Shown here: positions 1-7,953 of the stretch, piece by piece
Numbering within the stretch: the stretch's first letter is position 1
How the letters are laid out: each line of letters begins with the position of its first letter
Origin: Sinorhizobium saheli
Lineage (GTDB): Bacteria; Pseudomonadota; Alphaproteobacteria; Rhizobiales; Rhizobiaceae
Reading direction: 5' to 3'
Length of the DNA: 64,000 nucleotides
NCBI RefSeq assembly: GCF_001651875.1
Contig: NZ_LNQB01000073.1
Coordinates: forward strand, 434,001-498,000
Program-made: the position numbers and the translations under genes
The notes under the pieces: model-generated
The model's database searches: none
Seen by the model: the letters and a program-made list of their open reading frames with translations, nothing else
What the model was told of the DNA's origin: nothing

Positions 1-166
1 ATTCGAACAGCGGCGTTTCCACCGGATCGAAGCCGTAGCGCTCATAGACCTCGCGAATCTTCCCGAGCATTTCGTCGACGGCGCGGATATCGGCGGCCGA
101 ACGGTCGACGAAACCGCGCGGCAGGCGCGCCTTGAGCTTCTGGGTCTTCTTCGGTTTGTCGTTCAT
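1..166 (-). CDS. hisS: Histidyl-tRNA synthetase, N-terminal fragment (cut by window edge)
   Basis: This is the first 55 codons of a class II aminoacyl-tRNA synthetase that charges tRNA-His in the cytoplasm. The reading frame begins [18 protein letters not shown] and continues through a stretch ending in [14 protein letters not shown]. That is the motif-1 entry helix typical of HisS, including the characteristic RLPRGF segment before it. The rest of the gene lies left of the window. An in-frame ATG three codons upstream (position 175) is an alternative start. Only the N-terminus is visible, so the catalytic motifs 2 and 3 cannot be checked. The identification rests on similarity to rhizobial HisS sequences as remembered. 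Confidence 0.85.
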   Translation of the reverse strand, partial: MNDKPKKTQKLKARLPRGFVDRSAADIRAVDEMLGKIREVYERYGFDPVETPLFE

Positions 167-485
167 GGAAGGCATTTCCAGGCTTCAAGCTGCCGCATGA
201 TTCCTTGAATCGGAACCAATCAACATCATGCAGCGGTAAAAGTGATACAGCGACGCGGCCGGTTGGACCTGCGACGCTGCAGGGTCGGTGCCTTCCCTAC
301 CGGATCATGTCAAATGCGGCAAGGGCAGCCGCGACAAAGGGGATCGCCGCGGCGCAGAGTCGTCACGCCGCCGGCCCCGACATGCCTGCTTCGCGGGAAG
401 CGATCACAAATCTTTGATTGTGGATACGCCAATACACCCTTATAAGTTAGGGGGTCACGAGGGCTTCAACGGAGAATTTGGCACT
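167..485. other. Intergenic region between hisS and the PAS-like gene
   Basis: About 320 bases without a convincing gene. It separates the divergent hisS and PAS-like genes and must carry both promoters. It contains a diverged copy of the 75-bp repeat family near 194-262. Small reading frames here lack ribosome binding sites. A good Shine-Dalgarno sequence (GGAGAA) lies just before the ATG at 486. Confidence 0.6.
194..262. repeat. Diverged copy of the 75-bp intergenic repeat (family R2)
   Basis: The order of conserved blocks (GCATGATTCCTT, then CATGCAGC, then AAAGTGATACAGCGAC) parallels the better copy at 46768-46852. There the blocks read GCATGTCTCCTG, CATGCAGC and AAAGTGCTGCAGCGAC. Identity is partial, so this is an old copy. 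Family membership is inferred by eye. Confidence 0.45.
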
Positions 486-914
486 ATGCTGACTTTAATG
501 ACGCCTGGCGCGGGTACCATACAGCCCCTGAACCTGAGGTGCCACGAGGCCTGGACCCGCAGCCTCAAGGGGGCACGCTATCTGGTCGAGCCCTGGCGCT
601 GCGACATTGCCAGCGGCGCCTTCATCGTCGGCTCGCAGACATCCTCGCTTCTCGGTCTGCGGCACAATCCCTGCGGCGTCGTCGATCTGGTCAGGGCCTA
701 TGACCAGGGTGACCGGTCGACAATCCTCACGATCCTGGAACAGGCGACGGCAAGCCCATCCTCCTTCTGCTTCTCGACGACGGTACGAGGCTCGAAGGGA
801 CGCTCCTCGCCGCTTTACTGCATCGGCAAGTCGACGCTGAGCGACGAGGGAGCGGAAGGCTCGCTCGAGGGGGTGTTCGCGGTTCCCCGGGCAGCGCCGA
901 CGATGAGCGCGTGA
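486..914 (+). CDS. Small stand-alone PAS-like protein
   Basis: A 142-residue cytoplasmic protein with no signal peptide or membrane segment. Residues about 38-135 have a PAS-like pattern: W-x-C-D-I-x-S-G near residue 40, LLGL about ten residues later, a D-L-V-x-A-Y-D segment in the middle, and a final beta strand GVFAVPR. No output domain is attached, so it would have to act as a sensor partner or an adaptor. The ATG at 486 follows GGAGAA at a normal distance. Two longer upstream starts in the same frame lack a ribosome binding site. The PAS assignment is by pattern only and no function can be named. Confidence 0.6.
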   Translation: MLTLMTPGAGTIQPLNLRCHEAWTRSLKGARYLVEPWRCDIASGAFIVGSQTSSLLGLRHNPCGVVDLVRAYDQGDRSTILTILEQATASPSSFCFSTTVRGSKGRSSPLYCIGKSTLSDEGAEGSLEGVFAVPRAAPTMSA

Positions 915-992
915 CGATCCTCACCTTTCCGCTCGCGCACTTGTCATTCGCGGGCCCTTCTCATTCGTGACCGATCACCCTATCTTGCCCCC

Positions 993-1367
993 ATGCTGCG
1001 TTGCCTCGCGATCGTTCTTCTCTTCCTGTCGGCACCTTTGAGCGGCGGGCTCGCCACCGCCGCGCAGGTTCACGACGCAGCCGCAGCGAGCATCGGCGAG
1101 CATCGCCAGGCCGCGATGACGGCCCACCATCGCCACGCTCCCGAAAGACCGAGCCTTTCCTGCGAGCAAGCGGAGCACTGCAAGCACCCTGCGACGGCCG
1201 TCCACCCGTTTCTCTGTTCGGCCTGCGTGGCGATCGGCGCGACGCCGGTGGGGCTGACGGGCGCTGGAAGCGTCTCGGAGCGGCTTCTGCCGGGCCCGCA
1301 GCACGCGCTTCAGACGCTGCGTCTGAGGCCGCGGTCGCCGCCTCCCAAACCGCCCTTCTCCATCTGA
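993..1367 (+). CDS. Small exported His/Cys-rich protein, possibly metal-binding
   Basis: A 124-residue protein with a clear signal peptide (residues 1-23, hydrophobic LAIVLLFLSAPL, then ATAAQ). The mature part contains HHRH near residue 46, a C-x5-C-x-H pattern, and then C-x2-C in FLCSAC. The C-terminus is Pro/Arg-rich. The pattern resembles small periplasmic proteins of copper-handling loci, and the next gene downstream encodes a DUF305/CopM-type protein 143 bases away on the same strand. A joint role in periplasmic copper or silver handling is therefore plausible but not demonstrated. No strong ribosome binding site precedes the ATG, so the start is uncertain. Confidence 0.55.
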   Translation: MLRCLAIVLLFLSAPLSGGLATAAQVHDAAAASIGEHRQAAMTAHHRHAPERPSLSCEQAEHCKHPATAVHPFLCSACVAIGATPVGLTGAGSVSERLLPGPQHALQTLRLRPRSPPPKPPFSI

Positions 1368-1509
1368 CGACGCATGTCCGGTCGGATAGCGAGCAACAGG
1401 CCGCTCCCTCGAGGGAGGCCCCGGCCTTGGCGCCCGCGGTCCGCAGCCGGACATTCCCTGGCGCGGACAAGGCTCCGCGCCACCAGGACAACGATGGAAA
1501 GGAAATATC

Positions 1510-1890
1510 ATGTCCCTGAAAGGCTTCACGGCCGCCCTGCTGCTGGCCGCCTTCGCCGCTGCCCCGGCGCTGGCGCAGGAAAGCGGTCACGAGAATATGG
1601 ATCACGGTTCCATGGAGATGGCGGCGGGCGACGCATCGCCGTCGAGCAAGGCCTTCGCCGAGGCAAACGCGAAGATGCACAAAGACATGGACATCGTCTT
1701 CAGCGGCAACGCCGACGTCGATTTCGTGCGCGGCATGATCGCCCACCACCAGGGGGCGATCGACATGGCAAAGGTCGAGCTTCAATACGGCAAGGACGAA
1801 GCGATCCGGAAGCTCGCCGCAGACATCATCAAGGCCCAGGAGGGCGAGATCAAGGTGATGAAGGAATGGCTTGCCGAGAACGGCGGCTAG
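1510..1890 (+). CDS. DUF305 (CopM-type) periplasmic metal-binding protein
   Basis: A 126-residue exported protein. The signal peptide covers residues 1-22, ending at ALA before QESGHENMDHG. The mature N-terminus is Met/His-rich (HENMDHGSMEM), as in copper-binding proteins. The rest is a DUF305 domain with the diagnostic M-I-A-H-H-Q-G-A-I-D-M-A motif at about residues 77-88 and a C-terminal helix KVMKEWLAENGG. CopM-type DUF305 proteins bind copper in the periplasm and reduce copper toxicity. GGAAAGGA precedes the ATG. The TAG stop falls inside a dispersed repeat (1888-1993), so the repeat probably inserted at the gene end. Confidence 0.82.
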   Translation: MSLKGFTAALLLAAFAAAPALAQESGHENMDHGSMEMAAGDASPSSKAFAEANAKMHKDMDIVFSGNADVDFVRGMIAHHQGAIDMAKVELQYGKDEAIRKLAADIIKAQEGEIKVMKEWLAENGG

Positions 1891-1993
1891 AGCTGGATGC
1901 GCTCACATTTCGTTCGCGCCACCGCTCTATCCGTTTGTTCTTGCCGCATTCGTGCGACGTCAGGTGATCCCACCTGACTGCAAAATGCTTTAG
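1888..1993. repeat. 105-bp dispersed intergenic repeat, copy 1 (family R1)
   Basis: Begins TAGAGCTGGATGCGCTCAC and ends GCAAAATGCTTTAG, with an internal dyad TCAGGTG-ATCC-CACCTGA near the right end. Closely similar copies lie at 38649-38754, 39976-40080 and 62773-62876, with a shortened one at 6214-6276. It overlaps the stop codon of the DUF305 gene. It belongs to the class of short palindromic intergenic elements known from rhizobia. Confidence 0.85.
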
Positions 1994-2005
1994 CTCAATC
2001 GAGAA

Positions 2006-2037
2006 GCGCCCTCCCCGCTCGATCACGGGGAGGGCGC
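2006..2037. terminator. Strong hairpin, probable shared terminator
   Basis: Perfect 12-bp arms GCGCCCTCCCCG (2006-2017) and its complement (2026-2037) enclose an 8-base loop. It lies between the convergent DUF305 and tag genes and can terminate either transcript. There is no long T tract. Confidence 0.6.
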
Positions 2038-2066
2038 ACGAGTTCTCCTGCATCCGCTGCGGGGGC

Positions 2067-2705
2067 TTATCGCGCCTTCGGCCTTGCGAATTGCCGCCGC
2101 ATCTCCTCAATGGCCGGGCGGCAGAAGCAGCCTTCGAGGTGATCGTTGACGAGGCCCATGGCCTGCATGAAAGCGTAGACGGTGGTCGGCCCGACGAAGG
2201 TCCAGCCGCGCTTCTTCAGGTCCTTGGAAATCCTGGTCGACGTCGGCGTGGTCGGATTGGCGATCAGCGTCTCGTGGTCCAGCACCTTCGGACGCTCGCT
2301 GCCATCCGGCTCATGCGACCAGAAATAAGCGGCCAACGAACCGAATTCGGACCGCAGTTCCCTCGCCCGCCGCGCATTGTTGATGGTCGAGACGATCTTG
2401 CCGCGATGGCGGACGATGCCGGGATCGGCGAGGCAGCGCTCGATGTCGGCTTCGCCGAATTCGGCAACCGCCTCGAAGTCGAAGCCGGCGAAGGCGGCAC
2501 GGAACGCCTCGCGCTTCCTGAGGATCGTCAGCCAGGACAGGCCGGATTGAAATCCCTCCAGGCAGATCTTCTCGAACAGCCGATGGTCGTCCACCACCGG
2601 CCGGCCCCATTCCTCGTCGTGATAGCGGCGGTAATCCTCGAGATTGCCGTGCCAGGCGCAACGGTCAAGTCCGTCGCTTCCGGTAATCAGGCCCTTTGCT
2701 GCCAT
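2067..2705 (-). CDS. tag: DNA-3-methyladenine glycosylase I
   Basis: A 212-residue cytoplasmic base-excision repair enzyme that removes 3-methyladenine from alkylated DNA. The sequence shows the family signature near the N-terminus (C-A-W-H-G, then YHDEEWGRPV at about residues 28-37), with the catalytic-region glutamates. The helix-hairpin-helix region (LSWLTILRKREAFR) follows, then KDLKKRGWTFVGPTTVYAFMQA. The C-terminal CFCRP, together with the N-terminal Cys and His, forms the zinc site typical of Tag. Length matches the family. It is convergent with the DUF305 gene and divergent from the first L,D-transpeptidase. Confidence 0.93.
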   Translation of the reverse strand: MAAKGLITGSDGLDRCAWHGNLEDYRRYHDEEWGRPVVDDHRLFEKICLEGFQSGLSWLTILRKREAFRAAFAGFDFEAVAEFGEADIERCLADPGIVRHRGKIVSTINNARRARELRSEFGSLAAYFWSHEPDGSERPKVLDHETLIANPTTPTSTRISKDLKKRGWTFVGPTTVYAFMQAMGLVNDHLEGCFCRPAIEEMRRQFARPKAR

Positions 2706-3010
2706 GCTTCGCCTCTCCTGATCGTTTCCTTTTTGTTCTCTTTACCATTTGCAAACCAGGTTCATAAAGGGCCGAATAACCCTACCCAAAGCTTTCTTGG
2801 ATCCACTGCCTTTTATCGAAGCGCCGTTTACCTTTCGGTGGCGGACGGATGCGAGCATCGCGCCCATTGCTGGAGCGGGGAAAGGACAGCGCATGCGGTT
2901 CTCCCCCCCGCATCCCCTTGCAAATATTGGAATTGAGCGTGGCGCCGGCCCGAGAAGGTCATTCGGTCGCGGCGCCGTTGAAGATTTCGGGGTAGTAACG
3001 AGTCCATCCG
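2706..3010. other. Divergent promoter region tag / L,D-transpeptidase
   Basis: About 305 bases with no convincing gene, separating two divergently transcribed genes. The first 60 bases are AT-richer than the surroundings. No convincing operator or EcfG-type site is visible. Confidence 0.5.
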
Positions 3011-3778
3011 ATGATGAAAAAATCTCTTTTTCTTGCCACATGCTTCCTCTCGATGATCTCCGGCGGCACGGCCGGTGCGCAGGATCGGTATCAGAATCGT
3101 CCGCCGGTCATCGTCAGCCCGGACTTGACCGCACCCTGGGTGACGCAGCTGACCGGCGAACGCGTCCGCCCGGCCGTCTACCGGCCGCAGGCCCCGGCAG
3201 CCACCCGAAAACAAATCGATCGGCGCGCCGCCGAGCGGCGCCAGATCAGGCGCCGCCCGGACACGGGCGTCGTGCAACCTGCGTCGATCGCGCGCCGGCA
3301 GAAGCCGGTCAAGCAAGGCCTCGACCCGCAATTCCTGCCCCAGATGGTGGCCTATGAGACGGCGGAGAAGCCCGGCACGATCGTGATCGACACCAATCAG
3401 CGCTTCCTCTACCTCGTCACCGGCGAGGGGCAGGCCCGGCGCTACGGCGTCGGCGTCGGCAAGCCCGGATTCGAATGGGCGGGCGAGCACAGGATCACCC
3501 GCAAGGCCGAGTGGCCAGACTGGACGCCGCCCGAGGAAATGATCGCCCGCGAGGCGGCCAGGGGCCACTACCTGCCGGCCCGCATGGAGGGCGGCCCGGA
3601 AAATCCGCTCGGCGCCCGGGCGATGTATCTCGGTTCCACGCTCTACCGCATCCACGGAACCAATGCGCCTTGGACGATCGGCTATGGCGTTTCCTCCGGC
3701 TGCATCCGCATGCGCAACGAGGACGTCGTCGATCTCTATGAGAGGGTCAAGGTCGGCACCAAGGTTATCGTCCTTTAG
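3011..3778 (+). CDS. L,D-transpeptidase (YkuD domain), exported
   Basis: A 255-residue periplasmic enzyme. The signal peptide is residues 1-24 (KKSLFLATCFLSMISGGTAGAQ). An Arg/Gln-rich linker (about 30-105) is followed by a YkuD domain from about residue 118 (PGTIVIDTNQRFLYLV) to the end. The catalytic motif H-G-T-N-x-P-W-T-I-G-x9-G-C-I-R-M has the active-site Cys near residue 231. YkuD enzymes form 3-3 peptidoglycan cross-links or attach proteins to peptidoglycan; such cross-links are abundant in Rhizobiaceae. A paralogue lies 192 bases downstream on the same strand. The paralogues share the domain but not the linker, so their partners may differ. The ribosome binding site is weak, and the start could be the second ATG. 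Confidence 0.88.
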   Translation: MMKKSLFLATCFLSMISGGTAGAQDRYQNRPPVIVSPDLTAPWVTQLTGERVRPAVYRPQAPAATRKQIDRRAAERRQIRRRPDTGVVQPASIARRQKPVKQGLDPQFLPQMVAYETAEKPGTIVIDTNQRFLYLVTGEGQARRYGVGVGKPGFEWAGEHRITRKAEWPDWTPPEEMIAREAARGHYLPARMEGGPENPLGARAMYLGSTLYRIHGTNAPWTIGYGVSSGCIRMRNEDVVDLYERVKVGTKVIVL

Positions 3779-3970
3779 CGCGAGGCGGAGAATAGAATAT
3801 TTCCTCCGCATACTGGCCTTTTCTGTCAGCCAAGCGTGGTTTTGAAGCAACAGCCGCTACCTGAGATACAAGATCCGCCGTTGTCCCTGGTCTATGGGAG
3901 ATACCGCGGGCTTGCTCTTGCGTGTAGATAGCATAGCGTCCCCGCGATGAGGGTTTAGAGGGAATCGTAA

Positions 3971-4666
3971 ATGAAGTTACATGCCACCAGGCTGGCCGCG
4001 CTCACCGTCGCGACCGCTGCTTTTCTTGCTGCCGCAAATGCGTCGGCCTTCACCGCGGCCGATCCCGTCGGGTCTAGCGTCAAGCGCTCGGACGTGGTGC
4101 TGGCCGCCAGTCAGAAGAAGCCGCCGCAGAAATATTGGCGCACCAAGGTGCGTTTCCGCACCGACGAGGCGCCCGGCACCATCATCGTCGATACGAACAA
4201 CAAGTACCTCTACTACATCGACGGACCGAACCGCGCCACGCGCTACGGCATCGGCGTCGGTCGCGAGGGCTTCGGCTGGTCGGGCGTCGTCAAGGTCGGC
4301 CGCAAGGCCGAATGGCCGGCATGGACGCCGCCGGCGGAGATGCGCGTGCGCGAGAAGGCAAAGGGCCGCATCCTGCCGATCACCCAGCCGGGCGGCATCG
4401 ACAATCCGCTCGGCGCCCGTGCGCTCTACCTCTACAAGGGCGGCCGCGACACGATCTTCCGCATCCATGGCACCAACCAGCCCTGGACGATCGGCCAGAA
4501 CATGTCGTCCGGCTGCATCCGCATGATGAACGAGGATGTCGAGCACCTCTACGAGCGGGCCGACATCGGCACCAAGGTCATCGTCATCGGCCCCGGCAGC
4601 AAGCCCGGCGACACCTATTTCGACGACCGCGGCATCGACATCTTCCGCCAGATTTTCGGCGGCTGA
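3971..4666 (+). CDS. L,D-transpeptidase (YkuD domain), second paralogue
   Basis: A 231-residue exported enzyme. The signal peptide is residues 1-26 (ending AANASA). The YkuD domain runs from about 60 to 205, with PGTIIVDTNNKYLYYI and the catalytic block H-G-T-N-Q-P-W-T-I-G, then SSGCIRM, whose Cys is the nucleophile. After the domain comes a 25-residue tail ending in DIFRQIFGG that the upstream paralogue lacks. RBS GAGGGAATC precedes the ATG. The 192-base gap suggests it has its own promoter. It probably makes 3-3 cross-links in peptidoglycan; which of the two paralogues does this cannot be told from sequence. Confidence 0.9.
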   Translation: MKLHATRLAALTVATAAFLAAANASAFTAADPVGSSVKRSDVVLAASQKKPPQKYWRTKVRFRTDEAPGTIIVDTNNKYLYYIDGPNRATRYGIGVGREGFGWSGVVKVGRKAEWPAWTPPAEMRVREKAKGRILPITQPGGIDNPLGARALYLYKGGRDTIFRIHGTNQPWTIGQNMSSGCIRMMNEDVEHLYERADIGTKVIVIGPGSKPGDTYFDDRGIDIFRQIFGG

Positions 4667-4699
4667 CGGACTGCCCCTTACCAATTGCTCCTTAACGCT

Positions 4700-4727
4700 C
4701 TCCCCGCATGCGGCCGCATGCGGGGAG
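4700..4727. repeat. 28-bp perfect palindrome (short intergenic palindromic repeat)
   Basis: CTCCCCGCATGCGG is followed directly by its exact complement. The right flank (AGAAGGTGGCCGGGCAGGC) resembles the flank of the hairpin at 18436-18463 (AGAAGGTGCCGGCAGGC), so both belong to one REP-like family. It lies between the convergent ldt and glcF genes and may also act as a terminator. Confidence 0.65.
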
Positions 4728-4772
4728 AAGGTGGCCGGGCAGGCCGGATCGGGCAGACGCGAGCAGTAAGCT

Positions 4773-6071
4773 TCACAACGCCGTTGGCCTCGGCCCGCCA
4801 TAGGCCCAGTCGAGCAGTTCGACCGTGTGCAGGATCGGGATCGTCGTCCCGCTCGCAATCTGCGTGATGCAGCCGATATTGCCGGTGGCGATGACGTTCG
4901 GCTTCGTCGCCTCGATGTTTTTCACCTTGCGGGCCTTGAGCTTCGCCGAGATCTCCGGCTGCAGGATATTGTAGGTGCCGGCCGAACCGCAGCAGAGATG
5001 GCCCTCCGCCGGATCGCGGACCGTGAACCCGGCCCGCTTCAGGAGTTGCTTCGGTATGTTGGTGATTTTCTGCCCGTGCTGCATCGAGCAGGCGGAATGA
5101 TAGGCAACCGTCATGCCGCGGGCCCGCTGCTCGGGCAAGCCCAGTTCGGCGAGATATTCGGTGATGTCCTTGGCCAGCACCGAAACCTTCGCTGCCTTCT
5201 CGGCATAGGCGGGGTCGAGCCGCAGCATGTGGCCGTAATCCTTGATCGTCGTGCCGCAGCCCGAGGCGGTGATGACGATCGCATCGAGGCCGTCCTCCTC
5301 CGCCACCTTCAGCCAGACGTCGACATTGCGGCGGGCGGCCTTCAGCGCCTCTTCCTCGCGCCCCATGTGGTGGACGAGCGCGCCGCAGCACCCCTCGCCC
5401 GCCGAGACGACGACCTCGATCCCCTGGCCGGTCAGCAGCCGGATCGTCGCCTCGTTGATCTCCGGCTTCAGCACCGGCTGCGCACAGCCGGTCAGCAGCG
5501 CGACGCGACCGCGCGGCACGCCCCCCTTTGCCGCGTAAACGGCCGGTTTCGCCGCGCCCGACGCCGTCGGCAGCGCCCGCGGCGCGAGATCGAGCATGAC
5601 GCCGAAGGTCTTCAGGAACGGAATTCGCTTCAACAGGTCCGCGAACGGCCGCGCGACATCGGCAGCCCTGAGCGCGAGGCGGAAGCGCGACGGATAGGGC
5701 AGCGTCGCCGCGATGACGGCGCGGGCAAGGCGATCCTTGAACGGCCGCTTATAGGTCTTCTCGATGTGCACGCGGGCATGGTCGACCAGATGCATGTAGT
5801 CAACGCCCGAGGGACAGGTGGTCATGCAGGAAAGGCAGGAAAGACAGCGGTCGATATGGGCCACGGTCTCGGCATCGGCCGCGCGCCCGTTCTCGAGCAT
5901 GTCCTTGATCAGATAGATCCGCCCGCGCGGACTGTCTAGCTCGTCGCCGAGGACCACATAGGTCGGACAGGTGGCCGTGCAGAAGCCGCAATGCACACAT
6001 TTGCGCAGGATCTTTTCGGATTCGGCGACGTGCGGATCGGCGAGCTGCTCGGGGGAGAAATTGGTCTGCAA
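4773..6071 (-). CDS. glcF: Glycolate oxidase iron-sulfur subunit
   Basis: A 432-residue subunit of the membrane-associated glycolate oxidase that turns glycolate into glyoxylate. Two ferredoxin-type [4Fe-4S] motifs lie near the N-terminus (C-V-H-C-G-F-C-T-A-T-C-P, about residues 26-37, and C-L-S-C-L-S-C-M-T-T-C-P, about 77-88). Two Cys-rich CCG domains follow (GEGCCGALVHHMG and GHLCCGSAGTY), as in heterodisulfide-reductase-like subunits that pass electrons to quinone. The start is a TTG at 6071 with GGAG seven bases upstream; no ATG fits better. It is the last gene of the glc cluster, separated from glcE by a small membrane protein gene and two repeats. Confidence 0.93.
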   Translation of the reverse strand: MQTNFSPEQLADPHVAESEKILRKCVHCGFCTATCPTYVVLGDELDSPRGRIYLIKDMLENGRAADAETVAHIDRCLSCLSCMTTCPSGVDYMHLVDHARVHIEKTYKRPFKDRLARAVIAATLPYPSRFRLALRAADVARPFADLLKRIPFLKTFGVMLDLAPRALPTASGAAKPAVYAAKGGVPRGRVALLTGCAQPVLKPEINEATIRLLTGQGIEVVVSAGEGCCGALVHHMGREEEALKAARRNVDVWLKVAEEDGLDAIVITASGCGTTIKDYGHMLRLDPAYAEKAAKVSVLAKDITEYLAELGLPEQRARGMTVAYHSACSMQHGQKITNIPKQLLKRAGFTVRDPAEGHLCCGSAGTYNILQPEISAKLKARKVKNIEATKPNVIATGNIGCITQIASGTTIPILHTVELLDWAYGGPRPTAL

Positions 6072-6113
6072 CCGGATACTCCAATATCGGGCCTGCAGCG
6101 CCGCGCGTCCTAT

Positions 6114-6188
6114 CCGACGCGCAAAGGCCGCTGTGGCACTTTGAATTGCTGCATGTCCTTGTCCTTGGATCGGCTAGGATTTAAGGAC
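6114..6188. repeat. 75-bp intergenic repeat, copy 2 (family R2)
   Basis: Contains GCAAAGGCCGCTGTGGCAC, TTTGAATTGCTGCATGTCC and GATTTAAGGAC. The same blocks occur reversed at 46768-46852, and diverged at 194-262 and 15838-15915. It lies just upstream of glcF, between it and another repeat. Confidence 0.75.
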
Positions 6189-6213
6189 GAAGACTGCAGT
6201 AGACCTACAGTTT

Positions 6214-6276
6214 GGAGCGGGATGCGCTCACATGCGTTCGCGCCACCGCTCTTTCTCTCTGTTTTTGCCGCATTTC
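6214..6276. repeat. Truncated copy of the 105-bp repeat (family R1)
   Basis: Matches the left 60 bases of the other R1 copies (GGAGCGGGATGCGCTCACAT onward to GTTTTTGCCGCATTT), then stops abruptly. The half with the TCAGGTG dyad is missing. It abuts the 3' end of the small membrane protein gene. Confidence 0.8.
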
Positions 6277-6284
6277 CGTTTCCT

Positions 6285-6665
6285 CTACACCCACCAGCTT
6301 TCCGGATCGGTGATCGGCTCCTCGCGGGCGGCCTTCTGGAGCCCGACGACGCAGCGCACGACGATCCACACGGCCGTGGCGATGAAGCCGAGCACGCCGA
6401 TGAGCAGCATCGTCAAGATCGCCGAGATGATGGCGAAAAGCAGGGCGATCCAGAAGGTGCGGATCGCCCATATGTAATGCGTCCGCGCCCAACCTTCCGC
6501 CTTGTCCCGGTTGAGATAGGCAAGCACGATGCCGACGAGCACGGTGATGCCGAAGGCGAAGGCGACCAGATAGAGGAGGTAGATGATCTGGATATTGACC
6601 TTACCCGGCTCCAACCAGCGATCGGTCTCACGGGAAGGCGGCGTCTGCGAACCTGGATCGGTCAT
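6285..6665 (-). CDS. Small three-helix membrane protein in the glc cluster (DUF4870/TM2-like)
   Basis: A 126-residue inner-membrane protein. A soluble N-terminus of about 22 residues is followed by hydrophobic segments at about 25-48 (IIYLLYLVAFAFGITVLVGI), 66-90 (IWAIRTFWIALLFAIISAIL) and 91-110 (MLLIGVLGFIATAVWIVV). The R-D-K-A-E-G-W-x-R-x-H loop between helices 1 and 2 is typical of DUF4870-like proteins. It sits between glcE (76 bases upstream) and glcF on the same strand, so it is probably co-transcribed. Whether it helps to dock glycolate oxidase is unknown. The chosen ATG gives MTDPGSQ. Confidence 0.75.
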   Translation of the reverse strand: MTDPGSQTPPSRETDRWLEPGKVNIQIIYLLYLVAFAFGITVLVGIVLAYLNRDKAEGWARTHYIWAIRTFWIALLFAIISAILTMLLIGVLGFIATAVWIVVRCVVGLQKAAREEPITDPESWWV

Positions 6666-6741
6666 CGGGTTCTCCCTTGGCACGTCGGACGAGCGGCGGT
6701 CGACGAAGGTGGCATGCGCGTATCGACAAGCGACCGCCCGG

Positions 6742-7953
6742 TCAGGCGAACGGCGCCATCCGCCCCGGATTGAAGATCCGCGACGGATCGAATTGCGCGC
6801 GGATGCGCTCCGACAATTGTGCCACAGCGGGGGCCTGCGGTTCAAAGGCCGGGATCCGGCGGCGCGCTTCCTCGCCGGCGCGCACAAGTGTGGCGTGGCC
6901 GCCGCCGAGCGCGCCGACATAGCGGCGAAGGAGCTCGGCCTCGGGCTCGGCCTCCATGCGCAGCCAGACGAGACCGCCCTGCCAGTCATAGAAGGCGTCG
7001 ACGCCGGTTTGCAGCCGCAGCGCGGCAACGAGCTGATGGCCCGAGGAAGGGGCGACCGACACCCGCCACAGCGGCCGCGGGGTGCCGTCGGCATAGGGTT
7101 TGACGTCGCGGATCTGCGCCCAGAGCGCCTTGGTCTCAGCCGCGTCGAGCCGCGAAACCGGCCCGAAGCGCGACAGCGAAACGCCGAGCTTTTCGGCGCG
7201 CATGGCGACGGAAGCCGAAAGTCCCTCGAGCCGCAGCACGGTCGCGGCACCCTCGGGCAAGGTGCCTTCGACGAAGCGGCCGCGCACGCTTTCCGGCAGG
7301 TGCGCCGCCCCCGAGACCTCCACCGGCTGCGCCATCGCCTCGGCCATGGCGGCGGCGGCCTCCGCATCGTTGAGGCCGGAGACGACGATGGTTGCGGCCG
7401 CCGGCGGCAGCGGCAGAACCTTGAAAGTTACCTCGGTCAGGATTCCGAGCGTGCCGTATGACCCCGCCATCAGCTTGACTAGATCGAGCCCCGTGACGTT
7501 CTTCATCACCCGGCCGCCGGCCTTGATCAACTCGCCGCGGCCATTGACGAAACGCACCCCGAGCAGGCTGTCGCGCGCGGCCCCGGCGACATAACGGCGC
7601 GGACCGGAGACATTGGCGGCAAACACGCCGCCGATCGTCGGCTCGCCGGACGTCGCCAGGACCGGCCGATGGTCCATCGGCTCGAAGGAGAGCATCTGGC
7701 CCTTCGCGTCGAGCGCCGCCTCGATCTCGGAAAGCGGCGTGCCGGCGAGTGCGCTCATGGTCATTTCGGCCGGATTGTAGGTGACGATGCCGGCAAGGCG
7801 CCGCGTCGACAGTGTCCGGTCCGCCCGCACCGGATTGCCGAGGCCGGAGCGCGTGCCGCCGCCGACGACCGCAAGCGTGACGCGTTCGGCCGCCGCCGAG
7901 CGAACGACCGAGGCGATGCCCTCCTCGCTGGCCGGTTCGAAATGGACGATCAT
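6742..7953 (-). CDS. glcE: Glycolate oxidase FAD-binding subunit
   Basis: A 403-residue subunit of glycolate oxidase. It has an FAD-binding PCMH fold with the pyrophosphate loop VVGGGTRSGLGNP near residue 28, then P-T-I-G-G-V-F-A-A-N and LDLVKLMAGSYGTLGILTEVTF. The C-terminus ends in the oxidase-family motif F-D-P-S-R-I-F-N-P-G-R. It is shorter than glcD and lacks its large catalytic C-domain, as expected for GlcE. The ATG at 7953 overlaps the glcD stop codon (ATGA), indicating translational coupling. The same frame stays open across glcD, but that extension is only a shadow. Confidence 0.93.
   Translation of the reverse strand: MIVHFEPASEEGIASVVRSAAAERVTLAVVGGGTRSGLGNPVRADRTLSTRRLAGIVTYNPAEMTMSALAGTPLSEIEAALDAKGQMLSFEPMDHRPVLATSGEPTIGGVFAANVSGPRRYVAGAARDSLLGVRFVNGRGELIKAGGRVMKNVTGLDLVKLMAGSYGTLGILTEVTFKVLPLPPAAATIVVSGLNDAEAAAAMAEAMAQPVEVSGAAHLPESVRGRFVEGTLPEGAATVLRLEGLSASVAMRAEKLGVSLSRFGPVSRLDAAETKALWAQIRDVKPYADGTPRPLWRVSVAPSSGHQLVAALRLQTGVDAFYDWQGGLVWLRMEAEPEAELLRRYVGALGGGHATLVRAGEEARRRIPAFEPQAPAVAQLSERIRAQFDPSRIFNPGRMAPFA

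Noticed and set aside
2334-2362. AACG-N18-GTTCC (reverse EcfG-like) inside tag
   Set aside because: Spacing of 18 is outside the consensus and the site is coding DNA.
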